Made by a program: the position numbers and the translations under genes. From the NCBI GenBank assembly GCA_026210745.1, contig CP110630.1, positions 3,658,001 through 3,722,000 of the forward strand: a DNA stretch of 64,000 nt, in the 5' to 3' direction. Shown here piece after piece: positions 21,036 through 32,370 of the stretch; position 1 is the stretch's first letter, and every line of letters starts with the position of its first letter. A model generated the notes under the pieces. That model had not been told where the DNA came from. It worked only from the letters and a program-made list of their open reading frames with translations, and made no database searches. This DNA comes from Exobasidium rhododendri. Its lineage: Eukaryota > Basidiomycota > Exobasidiomycetes > Exobasidiales > Exobasidiaceae.

Positions 21036-21365
21036 CTCTTTCTAATGTGGCTATTCAAGAATACGACTTCCTCACTGCTTTTGAAAAGGTTAATTCGAAT
21101 TCCATCAGTCAAGGAACGAACTTTAAAGTTTTAGCGCCCATCGTGGTCTGCCTGTCAAGATAGGGGCCACGCTTTTCCTCCTCGAACAAAGAAGAACGCG
21201 TTGCGAGATGCTGTGCGAGGACACGCTTCTGCATAATGAGATTGGAATTGATGAAAGACAGGAAAAGGACATACAAAACGGATCAAACAAATAATTTGCT
21301 CGATAGTCGGGATCTACGCTTCTATCGTGCGACATGCACTGCACGTCCCAATGACTGATCCTATT
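21036..21365. other. Intergenic region
   Basis: About 330 bp between two reverse-strand genes. It includes the 3' flank of the transporter gene; nothing else is seen. Confidence 0.45.
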
Positions 21366-23414
21366 CTATAAACTCTTCTCGCCCTGTAGCGAGGGGCTGC
21401 CTGTGGACGAGTCTTCTGGTATCCTCTCTCCTCCTGCATTTGAACGTGTCGAGGTGTGTATTGCCTTCTCTTCTTGACTGCTGAACTTACTTCTGCCTAG
21501 TACGCCTAGGATACTGTGGCGCCCTTCGATTGGCGGTACAAATGCAACGATCAAGAGTGCTACGAAGATCCAAATGATGCTAACGACCACCCAACCTCGG
21601 AAGAAGGGCAACGAGAAGACGTAGTACGCACCGTACATGCCGAAAGGCCACACTATCCAAAAGCCGAGGAAGATCGCTAATCCCAGAACACCGGCAATCT
21701 TACTTACTTTTGCCATGTAGGCTTCTTGCTCGGGTGTGAACGTATCGATCTCTCTGGCCTTCTCCTCTTGTATACTGGAGCTGTCATCGTCGTCACTGAT
21801 GAGCTTAATTGAATTGAAACGCTCCCATGAGAATGGCTCCCCAGGGAACACGAATGAGATCAAAGGCGAAAGGATAGCTGGAATTGCAAAGGAGGCGATG
21901 TTGCCGTACATGCAGCTGATCAGATTCCCCGTCGTCGTAACGTCGATCACTCCATCGCCAAGGTACCATGACGTGGAGATCCAAGTTGCAAGACCGCACG
22001 CTAAGCCGACCAACGGTGAGATAATCGCAGCAGCCTTGGTTTGACGATTCCAGAGTACCGTGAGAGATATGGTGACCAGTCCTGGGCAAGTGATGACACC
22101 AAGGAAGTACAATGTCCAGGTCAAGGACAATCCGGCATAGTAGAATCCGACGCTGACGGCACTTCCCACAATAGCGAAGCCGATGCAAGAAAGTCGCGAG
22201 ACGGTTATGATGGAACGCTCTGAAGCCTTGGGGTTGATGTATGTGTGGTAGATGTCCGAACTGACGATGGAGGAGACGGCAACGATCTGTGCGGAAGAAG
22301 TCGACGTGACGGCCATGAAGATGACAATGACGACTGCAACAGCACCGGCATTGCCCACCGTAGCAAGAGCAGCATAAGGAAGAACAAGACCGTTGTTATT
22401 TTCAGCTTCACTGAGAGCCCTTCCATGAACAGGCCAGTAAGGTGAGTTTGTGAATCCAAGGCCGACACCTACGAAACCCATCACGGTGCCTAGAGACCAA
22501 GGTATTCCGAAGTAGAGTATTCCACCGAGCATGTAACCTGGTGCTGCGGCCGTGACGTCTGCACTGAACGCTTTCTGCCAGTAGGATGAGTCCAACAACA
22601 CGAGACCAAAATTGCCAAGCGTGTGAACCGTTCCAAAAGCGATAGCATTCCGGCTTGACATGGTCAAGAAGGAACCTTCATGATTTCCAGCGATCGGACT
22701 GATCTTTCCAGCAGCTTCCACTAATCTGTAGAGGTTATCGACTGATCCGATCGCTTCGCTGGTAAGTGCTTTCAAGATGAGGTAGATGCAGATGATAAGG
22801 AGGGCGACAGTGTGAGCCCAGTCGGTAATGAAGCTAGCCCGTAATCCGCCAGTGATTGTGTACAGGCAAACCCCCACGGGCAATAAAAAGATACAAGCGA
22901 CCGTGTTCATCCCCGTTAGAGCTGAGATAGCTGCACTAGCACCTAGAGCCATGTTGACGTAGGCAATGATGTTGGTTGCAAGACACAGGACCATATAAAC
23001 CAAATGAGCCAGCGTTCCATATCTTGCTTTCACCACTTCAAGCACCGTGTGGGCATGAGGCACTCTCCTCTTACTCTGAATGGCAATCAAGGAGAAGAAA
23101 CAGATCTGTACAATGCACCCGGCGGAGAAGAAGTAGGAGCCTGCCAATCCGTAGTTATAGGTGATCGCTGTACTCGAGAGGAGAGCCGTTGACCATGCCC
23201 AGCTGCTTATGACTGCCGTGGCGGTCAGGCCAGTGCCAACTTTTCTTCCAGCCGTGGCAAACGTTTCGAAATGGCTGTTGTCTTCACCGGTTGACTGTCG
23301 TAAGGCCCGTGTGATGAAGATCATTGCTACGGCAAAGACTAGCCCGAATCCGACGACGACGCCGTATCCCCACCCTTGACTCAGAGGTGCCGGTATACTC
23401 TGTGATGCACTCAT
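21366..23414 (-). CDS. DUR3: Urea/polyamine transporter, DUR3-like (sodium:solute symporter family)
   Basis: A single-exon gene of 682 aa with a clear ATG at 23414. About fifteen hydrophobic helices are visible. DUR3-type motifs are SSWAWSTALLSSTAITYNYG (about residues 69-88), SKRRVPHAHTVLEVVKARYG, the ITGGLRASFITDW segment, the LLDSSYWQKAF segment and MAVTSTSSAQIVAVSS. DUR3 proteins take up urea, and in yeast also polyamines, by proton symport at the plasma membrane under nitrogen limitation. The C-terminal tail is hydrophilic and Ser-rich with a QEEKA segment, a possible site of regulation. It is one of the few intronless genes in the window. No urea amidolyase gene lies nearby. Confidence 0.92.
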   Translation of the reverse strand: MSASQSIPAPLSQGWGYGVVVGFGLVFAVAMIFITRALRQSTGEDNSHFETFATAGRKVGTGLTATAVISSWAWSTALLSSTAITYNYGLAGSYFFSAGCIVQICFFSLIAIQSKRRVPHAHTVLEVVKARYGTLAHLVYMVLCLATNIIAYVNMALGASAAISALTGMNTVACIFLLPVGVCLYTITGGLRASFITDWAHTVALLIICIYLILKALTSEAIGSVDNLYRLVEAAGKISPIAGNHEGSFLTMSSRNAIAFGTVHTLGNFGLVLLDSSYWQKAFSADVTAAAPGYMLGGILYFGIPWSLGTVMGFVGVGLGFTNSPYWPVHGRALSEAENNNGLVLPYAALATVGNAGAVAVVIVIFMAVTSTSSAQIVAVSSIVSSDIYHTYINPKASERSIITVSRLSCIGFAIVGSAVSVGFYYAGLSLTWTLYFLGVITCPGLVTISLTVLWNRQTKAAAIISPLVGLACGLATWISTSWYLGDGVIDVTTTGNLISCMYGNIASFAIPAILSPLISFVFPGEPFSWERFNSIKLISDDDDSSSIQEEKAREIDTFTPEQEAYMAKVSKIAGVLGLAIFLGFWIVWPFGMYGAYYVFSLPFFRGWVVVSIIWIFVALLIVAFVPPIEGRHSILGVLGRSKFSSQEEKAIHTSTRSNAGGERIPEDSSTGSPSLQGEKSL

Positions 23415-24021
23415 GCTGGCGGAGTTGTTTTAGTTCCAAGCAAAGACGACTTTGTAGGCAATGAAGGCAAAGACTGAGGTTGGCCGTTGTGAATCTTTTG
23501 CGAGGTTAAAGTCATCTCGCCTTATGAGTCAACTCAGACTCTCCCTCATCCATACAGAGGCCGAGATCGGGGTGGAAAGATTTGTGCATCTGAAAGGTGG
23601 AGAACCTCTTAAGCTCGAACTAATTCGCATTCAATGGCGTGATAGAGTCAGATTGGACGCGTCGCATAGAGCTACCCTAATCGGAAAAGCCGCCAAGAGT
23701 GAAGCGCAGAACTTGATTTTTGCTCTTCAAGAGGCAAGGGTGATCCTGACCAGGGTGACAGGAGACTCGAGACCGTTCACTCCATCCGCCTTCTCCTCTC
23801 CTCCCACTCCTCCCTCGCAGGTATTTAGATAGATAGATTGTCTCTGATATGAAGTGATTGACTAGCGCGCTAAAAGCACGAGCTTATTGAAATGATATTG
23901 GATTATTTCCCCTCTTTTAGCGTAATCGCCATGTCTGCAGAAATTACGTGATGCAAGGAGGGATGGAGAGGCAAGATAGGACGGGCTGTTTCCATCTTGT
24001 GCCTTACGGCGATCTTAATCT
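23415..24021. other. Intergenic region upstream of the transporter
   Basis: About 600 bp between the transporter start and the terminal exon of the dehydrogenase gene. One forward open frame (23461-23832) has no recognisable features and lies antisense to the presumed promoter. No RNA gene is seen. Confidence 0.5.
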
Positions 24022-25788
24022 CTACTCTTGAGGGAGATACTACGGGAGGGAAGCAAAGGAAGACACGCAGGAGTGTGTGTGTCTGTGCGTCAGAAGGACG
24101 AGTGACAATCAATGTAGCACGGAATGGGACTAGCGACTCACCTTGTAAGGATTCATGATATTGTCCGGATCGAAGAGATGCTTGATATCCTTCATGATCG
24201 CAACAGAAGTGCTCGACTTGCTGTAACCGATCTTCTCGCCTTTCATCCTTCCCAAGCCATGCTCAGCAGAAATGGAACCGTGAACTTTCTCGATCCACTC
24301 GTACACCCAAGGCTCCAGTACAGCTTCAACTTCATCGTCGAAAGCAGCTGCCACTACATTCAGATGCAGATTTCCATCCCCAATGTGGCCGTAGCCTACT
24401 ATTTCCAATACCTTCTTGTCTTTCCCAAGCAACCCCTTTTCTTGAAAACGTTTTCTCACGTCTTCAACTAGTTCGTTCATCTTGTCAACTGGCATACTGA
24501 CGTCGTACTTGTATGTTTTACCCAACTTTCCCGCTGCTTCTGGGATAGACTCTCGAAGTGACCAAAGAGACTGGAGCTGCGTCTCGTCTTGCGCCAGTAC
24601 ACCATCTACGATGGCTTCCGATTCCATCAGTTCTTCCAGCAGCTCCGACAATTTCTCGTCGTCGTGCTCCTTCCTGCTACCACTTGTCTCGATCAAGATG
24701 TAAAAGGGGTGCTTTTCCTGGAAGGGATCCTTCACCCCGGCCGTGGCGTGGGCCTTTACCATTTGCATGCTCTGTGTGTCAAAGAATTCAAAGGCAGATA
24801 GAATCTCCCCACAATGAGACTTGACCCTCGAAAAGACGTCTTGAATGGCATCAAACGACTCTACGGCAAAGACCGCGACGTTGACGGCGGTTGGTCGTTT
24901 TGGCGTAATGATTGAAATTCCTGTGATGAGGCCGATGGTGCCTTCGCTACCAATAAAGAGCTGCTTCAGATCAAATCCAGTGTTGTCTTTCCGCAAAGTA
25001 CTGAGACCGTCTAAGATGTTTCCATTGGGCAGCACCACTTCCAAACCTAATACGTTGCCATGCAAGCTACCGTACCGCAGAAATCGCAGACCTCCTGCGT
25101 TTGTGGCAACATTGCCTCCCAGATGACAACTTCCCTTCGCTCCAAGATCCAAAGGCATCATGTACCCCTTCTCAGCTACGTAGTTATCCAGCGACTCTAA
25201 TATGCACCCTGCATCGCAAACGAGCGTCCCACTGACATCATCGAAAGAACGGATCTTGTTCATCGCACTCAAGTTGATGATGACTTCATCCAACACTGGC
25301 ACACCCCCTCCCACCAGGCCGGTGTTGCCTCCCTGCGGAACGATGGCTAGCTTGCGCTCTGCACAGTATTTGACAATATCCGAGACTTCCTTTGTCGTCT
25401 TCGGCTTCAGGACACACGAAGACTTGCCATGATACTTGTTCATCCAATCATTGTTGAACATGTCTAATTCCGCCGACTCGACTGGATTTGGTGTAGCCTT
25501 GGTCTTTATGGTGGTCAATATTGAAGTCTCTGGAGTGGACAGAAGCGAAGCGAACTTTTCAATGTCCTTTTCGGTCAGTTTGTGGTGTGATGCGATGGGA
25601 GTGGGTGCCTCTGATGCGAAACGTCGAACCTGCTGACGAAGTGATGTGGGGTTCACCCTGGAGGCTGATGCTTCAGGCTGCTGGCGGGCGGCATATGAGA
25701 AAGCCCGCCGCCTTGAACTAGCTAGTATACTCGTCCTTCCACACTGCTGCAGAGGCAAGCTTCGATACGATCTCGCAGCAAGCGACAT
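24022..25788 (-). CDS. DLD2: Mitochondrial D-2-hydroxyglutarate / D-lactate dehydrogenase (DLD2 type)
   Basis: Exon 1 is 25788-24142. A terminal exon of only 18 nt (24039-24022) follows a 102-nt intron and completes the C terminus as NPYK-YLPQE, giving 554 aa. Reading through the donor instead would end at VSR, which does not fit the family. The N terminus (first 60 residues) is rich in Arg and Ser and lacks acidic residues at its start, as in a mitochondrial presequence. The FAD-binding PCMH domain includes PQGGNTGLVGGG (about 151) and LGGNVATNAGGLRFLRYGS. The C-terminal FAD-oxidase fold has the GYGHIGDGNLHLNV motif and SAEHGLGRMK. These motifs fit D2HGDH/Dld2 rather than classic Dld1. It oxidises D-2-hydroxyacids and passes electrons via FAD. 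It is divergent from the haspin gene. Confidence 0.92.
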
Positions 25789-26105
25789 TCTGGTCTATGA
25801 TGGTACAGGTGTTTCGTGTGTGTGGAATGACGTGCCTGCTACCGCCCGCCATCACTTGACCGTCAGCCGGCCAAAAATGGATTCTGAGAGGGGAAATATG
25901 GAGAGACACGTGATCAGTCGCGACGTTGCGCACGTCCTCTTCCGTACGGTAGAATTTATCATTGATGAGTGCCTGTCTGAGGTGCGTTGTGTGCTTCTTC
26001 TAGTGGAAAGCTCAAGCAAGAATTGTGGGCTGAGGAAATATAAAAAAACAGACGTGCTTTGCATCAGCATACCAGTGGCATTCAGGTGGGAGACAGACGA
26101 CCTTG
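25789..26105. other. Divergent promoter region between dehydrogenase and haspin genes
   Basis: About 317 bp. An AT-rich TATAAAAAAAC stretch on the plus strand lies roughly 65 bases before the haspin start and may serve as its TATA element. No gene is seen. Confidence 0.45.
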
Positions 26106-28010
26106 ATGCAGAGCTTCGACCGCCCGACTGGTCGCATCAAGGCAGTCTATGGAAGAACGAAAGGGCTAGTGGCTCGGAGGAAGGCCTTAGCAGCAAAGAC
26201 CTTTCAAATTGACAATTCTTCTGAGAGCACTGATCTCGACAGTGATGACAACGTTTATGACCCTCTCGGTCAGCGTGGCAAGGAGAACGTAAGGACGACA
26301 GAGGCGAGAAGCGGCATCGCCAAAGCAAAAGCTTTCAGAAGACCACTCTGCAAGTCATCTTCATCGGCTAATTGTGGCAGCGAGAGTGAAGAGGAAGAAG
26401 AGCGTGTTCTTCCAGCCCGGCGGAGTACTAAGAAGCAAGGAGGGAAAGATGCTGGCGTGCGCAGTCGACAAAAGAGTACAGACGGGAAGAAGGAGATGGA
26501 CGATCTCATCAAATCCATCGATGTAAGATTCAACATTACTACACAGCCAAAATGTTCAGCAGAAACGCACAAACTCGTTGAGATAAAGCGATCGGATGAG
26601 GCTTCATTGCTGGACTTGTGTGGTCAAACACGTCCAGATGACTTCTCTGCCTTTCTCACTCGCTTGGAAGAAGACGTAGGCTGCAAGAGATGGCACAAAA
26701 TAGGAGAAGCTAGCTATTCTGAGGTATACGGGCTCTCCTCGGCTAGATCTGTTGTCAAGATCATACCGCTTCAATCATCGAGCATTGGGAGGAACGGTGA
26801 TATGCCTGAACAGTCTTTACTGAAGGACGTACATCGAGAAGTGCAGCTGACCCGGAGTTTGTCGAAGGTGGCCGACGGATTCGTCAAGATGTACAGGTGA
26901 GAAAATCATGAAGGAGAGTGCTCATCGAAGCGTGGCTACTTGACTCTGATCTTCCCCTCTGTGTCTTTCTTCACCAGCGCCAAGGTGGTCAAGGGCAAGT
27001 ATCCCTCGAGGCTTCTAAACGCACGAGCTGCCAGACCACAAAGAGAAGAGGATACGAATCCTTGCCCAGCCCTTTTTCCAGCGCATCAATCTTACGCTGC
27101 CCTGACGCTCGAAAATGGTGGCAAAGATCTGGAAAGTGTAGAGGACCTGTCATGGAACCAAGCAGTCAGCATCTTCTATCAAGTGGTCAAATCGTTAGCT
27201 TCAGCAGAAGCAGCTCATCAATTTGAGGTGAGTGGGGGAGACGAAAGCTATGCAGATGTGGGAATTTATAAAATTATGGAGGAGGGAGGCTGAGTCATTG
27301 ACCGTACAGCATCGAGATCTGCACTGGGGTAACGTCGTAATAGCACAAGTCGATGTGAAAAGCGACGATGATAGAGGCAGCACGGGACTGAGCTGTGAAG
27401 AGTCGAATGATCCGAACGAGAGTGGGGTAAAGGCAACGATCATCGATTACACTCTTTCAAGAGCCAAGATCGGAGACACGCTCATTGCCAATTCATTCGA
27501 CGACGATTCTCTCTTCGAGGGACAAGGTGAGTTGATGGGACGAAGTAGAGGGAAAAGTAATATTATGTAGCGGCACCACTCAGAGAATTGCTTGAATGCC
27601 GCCCTTTTTACATTCTGCCACATCTGAACAGGAGACATGCAGTTCGACGTATATCGACAGATGAAACAAGAGACCAAAGGTGACTGGTCTGGCTACTACC
27701 CTCACACCAACGTACTAGTGAGTCCCAGCTGGTCCTGCTAGCTCGGAAGAGTACCCGACCTGGCTTCGCTTGCGATCAAGACCTGGCCCTCTCTGAACAC
27801 TCTTTCCTACAGTGGCTAAATTACCTTGCATCCAAGCTCATCGACGAAAAGCACATACCCAACCCAAAAAGACGAAGTCAACTCGGGGCAAAGGCGAACA
27901 ACGAACTAGAGTCTCGTAACTTTCTCATGGAGACGAAGAGACTGCTAATGACGAGGAGATTCGATTCAGCCTCCGCCTTTTTAGCCACCTTGTCCGCCAT
28001 CACGCTATAG
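26106..28010 (+). CDS. Haspin histone H3-Thr3 protein kinase
   Basis: Exons 26106-26896, 26978-27227, 27310-27526, 27632-27717 and 27813-28010 join in frame to 513 aa. The ATG at 26106 is the first in the frame. The N-terminal half (to about 195) is Ser/Arg/Glu-rich with a KEN box-like GKENV (about 58). The kinase domain starts around GEASYSEVYGL (about 200), a glycine-loop variant, with VVKIIPL carrying the ATP lysine. The catalytic loop is HRDLHWGN (Asp350). In place of DFG there is DYT (Asp393), the haspin signature. The C-terminal lobe has YRQMKQETKGDWSGYYP and NVLWLNYLASKL. Haspin marks histone H3 Thr3 in mitosis to recruit the chromosomal passenger complex. It converges with SMC6. Confidence 0.92.
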
Positions 28011-28308
28011 TCAGTGGCATGAATCGCGGTCATACGTTGCTCGTCGGTCTTCTCGTCTCCTCGCATGTCGTGTAAGTCATACATCAATCACGTATCTCGT
28101 CATTATACCACCCTATTTCTTCTTCGTAGTAGTACAGCGTCGGTGAGGGAGAAGAAGTTGTCAGAGGACAGCCGGAGCGGTAGAGGATCGTCCCAACTCA
28201 ATTATGGGCTCATCCCTAGTCCAGCGTCGTTTGGTCTGTGGAAGTGATAAAGGGAAGGTGTCAGCAGAGCCGATCAGAACGACGGCCTCCGAACCACGAA
28301 GCACTGGT

Positions 28309-31300
28309 TCACTTACTCCGCTCAGGGTCTCGAAGACGAATCACTCGGACGTCGCTAAGGAGGGCGAGTATCGTGCTTGTCAGTGATCGTGAAGACTTTT
28401 CCGGCGATGTCTCGGCACTACTCACCTTCCCAAGTTGACATTCGACATTGCTTGCGGCGTAATGAGGACGTACTGTACACCGTTGGCACCTCTCGCAGCC
28501 TCAATCTGGGATTGCAACGGGAATCGAGGTCAACTCCATTGTTCTCAAGCCGAACGATCAGCTGCAGGGAGACTTCCGGCTCTCATCACTCACCATCATC
28601 GACATGGAAATCTTTCGGTTGACGGCATCCATAAAGACGTCGAACTCATCCAGGCAACGGATCGGACATCCAATCGATTCCCATAGCGCCAACAGCAAAG
28701 AGACGGTCGAGAACGACTTTTCGCCACCGGAAAGCGACTTGGGGTCCTTTTCAGGTCGAGGACCACTTGTCTCATCCGTTTGAACGGACAGCTTCAACGT
28801 TCCCTTGTTGTGGTCAAAGTGAATGTTTCCATTGTAGCCTCGATTGTTCAAGTAATGAGCAAAGGAATTCTTCGCTCGGACAGAGATAGTCCGACGGAAC
28901 AAACGCCACTTCCGCAGACGAATGTCAACCGCTTCCTTGAGATCAGCATAAACCTCTTTGAGAACTTCAATGTCCGCTTGCGCCTTCTGGAAATCAGCAG
29001 AGCACTGTTTCACTAGTAGGGTGACCGCTTCCGGATCTTGCCCGTGTAGTCTTGTGGCGGCCAAGATTTGCTGCTCGACCGACTCAATCTCTTTTTCATA
29101 CTCTTTGGAGGACTTTGTCGTTGGTACTCGTTCGCAATGCTCTTCTGCCCTTTTCGTGCGACTGGTGACTTCGTTCTCCAACGTCTTTGCACTGGCTTTC
29201 AAGTCTTCTTCCTTTGTGATTGCCTCTTCCAGCTGTGCTTGCCGATAAAGTCCACTCTTGTGTGCCTGCAGTCGGCTCTTTGCCGCCTCCTCCAACATGG
29301 GTATCAGCGTCTTGCTCTGCTCTTGCATCGTCTCCACCTTCGCTTTCATCTTCAGTCTCTCTTCGTTAAAGGGTTTCATCTTCTTCTCATTGAAGTCGAT
29401 CGTCTCGAGCACCGTCTGAATCTTCTCCTGAATCTTTTCCTGCTCCAATTCAGCGTCCTTCTTTGCTTCCACTAGTGCTGCAATGTTCGTCGGCTCGTCT
29501 TCTCTTAGCTCCTCATCGATTCGCTCAATCTCAGCGTGTTTTTGCCGTGCCTGACGTTGTATGGCAGGAATCCTCTGTCGACTCTCTCTTCGGCTTTCCA
29601 AAGCTGCATTCCGTCTTAGTTGATACGTCTCTATCTCTCGTGTGATGCCAATGACATGCTCCTGTGCGTCCCGCTGCTTTTCTCTAGCTTCTCTCGCTTG
29701 CCCTTCAATGTCCATGGACAAGCGAGGAGGTCCGTTATGCGATTGAAGACTTTGCGTGCTGCTTCCAACATTCCCGCCTCCCAATCGATACATGTCCATG
29801 GAAAAGCAGGCCTTGACATTGCGCAGCTTCTTCCGCATCAGGCGATCTCCTTCCACTCGGGCAGTGACAAGCGCACTCTGTTCGATGTGCACCGCGTTGA
29901 TCAGCTGACGAGTCAAGAAGCCGTTTTCGATTTGCAACACTCGCAGGATCGTCAAGACGTTCGATTCTGGTTCTCCCCCTGAATAGTCAAATGCTTCGTC
30001 TGATCCCGTCAGGATGGGTATTTCCACACAATTGGCTCTTCGTTTGAGCTCTTGAAGTAAGTTTCGATCGTGAGCACTAGTGACGCAGAATCCGTTGAGT
30101 GTGTTTCCCAGTACACTCTCCAAGACAGGCGCCCACTTTCCGTCGGTGAGCTTTACGTGGTTCCCAATCGGTCCCACTGGCTTCTGTCTCCATCTCGTCT
30201 CTCGATCGATCAGATTGAGCAAGACGGGGATGTTCTGTCCAAAAGCAGTTAGTCGATTCGTCTTTACGCCCTCCATCCTGCGCAGCAATGATTCATTGTG
30301 GCTTAGAATGCTACGGTAATGATCTCTCTTTCCTTCCAGCAGACTAATCTCTCGGTCAATCTGGCCCACTTCTCTGTCGTATTCACCGCTGCGATCCTTT
30401 TCGTCTGCCTCTTCCTTTTCCAGCTTCTTCTTCTCGAGTTCGTCTTGCCTCTGCTGGTTGAGCAATGCAGTTCGCTTGCCGTGATTGCCATCCTTTGACC
30501 TGCGCGTCTCCACTTCTATTCGATGAAGGAGGCCATCAATCTGCAGCTTCAGTCGTTTGTATTGATCGTTCAGCGTCGACTTCTCCTGTTGAGCATTTAC
30601 AATCTCGCGATGATACAGTCGTTCCTGCTCCTTCAGCTCCTTCATCTTCAGTAGGAGAGGCGTCTCTCTTTCCGCATTCTCGCCTGTCTTCTGCTCAAAC
30701 TCCGAGATCGTAGCCTCGTGCTTTTCCTCTTCTTCCTTGCACTTGGCGAGCTCGCTCTCCACCTTTTTCCTTCTGTTCGTCTGCCGTTCTGATCGCAAGA
30801 GCACCTCTTCCCACTCATCTTCCTTCTCTGCAACATACGCCCATACGATCTCACTTCGAAGCGTCTGAATCTGATCCTTTTGATTCCTCGCTCTTTGAAG
30901 AACTTCCAGCTGGCTGTTTGCCTCCCTTGCCTTTTCTGCCAAGGCGGGCAGGGCCTCTTCACCGCGGCCAACGGCCAATCGGATCCTTTGCATGTTGGCC
31001 TGTACGATGTCGTATTCACTAGCCAGTTGCGCCAACTGTGTACCTCTCAGGAAGAACTTCGATGCTGTCGTTAGAGGGGGTCCTGCCTGTATCATTCACA
31101 TGCCACTAAGCTCACCTGGTACTTTTCGTCGGAGTGTGAGCCGCTCAAGAAGCTTCGAGCTGCATCTTGAGTGAGAATGTTCATCGGATTGTCGACCTGA
31201 ATATTGGCATGATCGCAGATCGCATTCAGTTCTTCCCTCTTTACCGACACAATCCTATTCATGTGATCTTTTGTCTTCCAACTGCCAGTGCCATCTGCTC

Positions 31301-32058
31301 GAATCATTCGCTCGACTATGATTTTGTCACCGTACTCTTTGTATCTGAACGCTTCTGGACCTTGGTTTTTGAGTGTGACTTCCACTATGGCAGCTTGTTT
31401 TCCTTCTTTCACAAACGACTTGAGTGAATTACCTCGCGATGTTGCCGTTGCCTTTCCTCCCAAAGCAATGGTGATAGCCGTCAAGATTGCGCTCTTTCCG
31501 CCTGCGACAGCCCGTCCGTTCGCTTCGTCAGTATCACTGCCAGTCTGTAGATGCCCTCCCCAGCACTAAGCTCTACTCACTTCCATTATGACCAATCACA
31601 AAATTGAGCTTGCTCCCTAGTCTTACTTCGAGACGATCGTGGCACATGAAATTCGTCAGACTAATCTTCTCAATAACGCCCATCTCGGCCTCCATCTATG
31701 CGGCCGCATTAAAAACGAGTCAGCGGTCTCGATCGTATTACACCAAGTCCAGATGACTCACACCACCTCCGTTGCTCCTACTCATGTCATAGATGCTCTG
31801 ATCTTCTTCATCTACGAGCTCATCAACTTCGTCTCCCATCATTTCTTCATCTTCGATAGAGCCGTCATCGTGGTGTCCGTCGGACAAGGGAGGTGAAGCT
31901 CTCGGGCGCTTGGATGCCTGCTCGCATGCAGAGTCAGTTGGAGATTTCTTTGATCGCACTTCCTCGCAATTACTCTCTTGACGACTCACCGTAGGAGAAT
32001 GATCTGCTTTGGCTTCATCCTCGCTATCACTTGGCGGCCTCTTCACTGGGCGCGCCAT
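28309..32058 (-). CDS. SMC6: SMC6 (structural maintenance of chromosomes, SMC5/6 complex)
   Basis: Seven exons: 32058-31990, 31917-31762, 31695-31581, 31501-31116, 31056-28594, 28505-28426 and 28354-28309, in frame, 1104 aa. An acidic, disordered N terminus (residues 1-75) precedes the ATPase head. The Walker A motif GHNGSGKSAIL is formed across a splice site. Then come coiled coil, hinge (about residues 440-620), coiled coil, the ABC signature SLSGGEKSFS and Walker B CLDEFDVFMD. The C terminus is IEAARG, then LITPQ, then VRVIRLRDPERSK. The SMC5/6 complex acts in DNA repair and replication-fork stability. The FFLRGTQLAQL exon start was placed after AAG because it restores the family KYxFFxxGTQL reading and follows a CTAAC branch site. 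The first intron (31918-31989) is 72 nt without a stop codon, so a 24-residue longer form is possible. Confidence 0.93.
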
Positions 32059-32370
32059 GATCACAGCAATAAGCCGGGAAAGAAGACTGATGGGAAAGGG
32101 CAAGGGAGAGCCTTGTGTCGTACAGAGTTAGTTGGTGTGCATCTTTTTCCTCTGCCTAGCGGTGAAGCGCGTCGAAAGCACGCGTTGATGGAATGCGCTT
32201 CAGCCCTCATCAGTCGACCATAGGAGAGGGAGAACGAAGTTCTAGCGGCAGCTGCAGGCAGTGATCGACGCGCCAGTCCTTATGAAATATAAACTGCTGA
32301 AAGGTAAGGCGTACTTTCACTGCTCCTACCACTTCTTCCGACAATCGTGCGCCCCAGCTCGCTGCGATTC
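32059..32370. other. Divergent promoter region between SMC6 and UBP6
   Basis: About 312 bp. AT-rich ATGAAATATAAAC lies some 80 bases before the UBP6 start. No gene is seen. Confidence 0.45.

Noticed and set aside
29068-29475. Forward open frames antisense to SMC6
   Set aside because: They are Leu/Phe/Cys-rich mirror images of the Lys/Glu-rich coiled-coil coding strand with no independent evidence.
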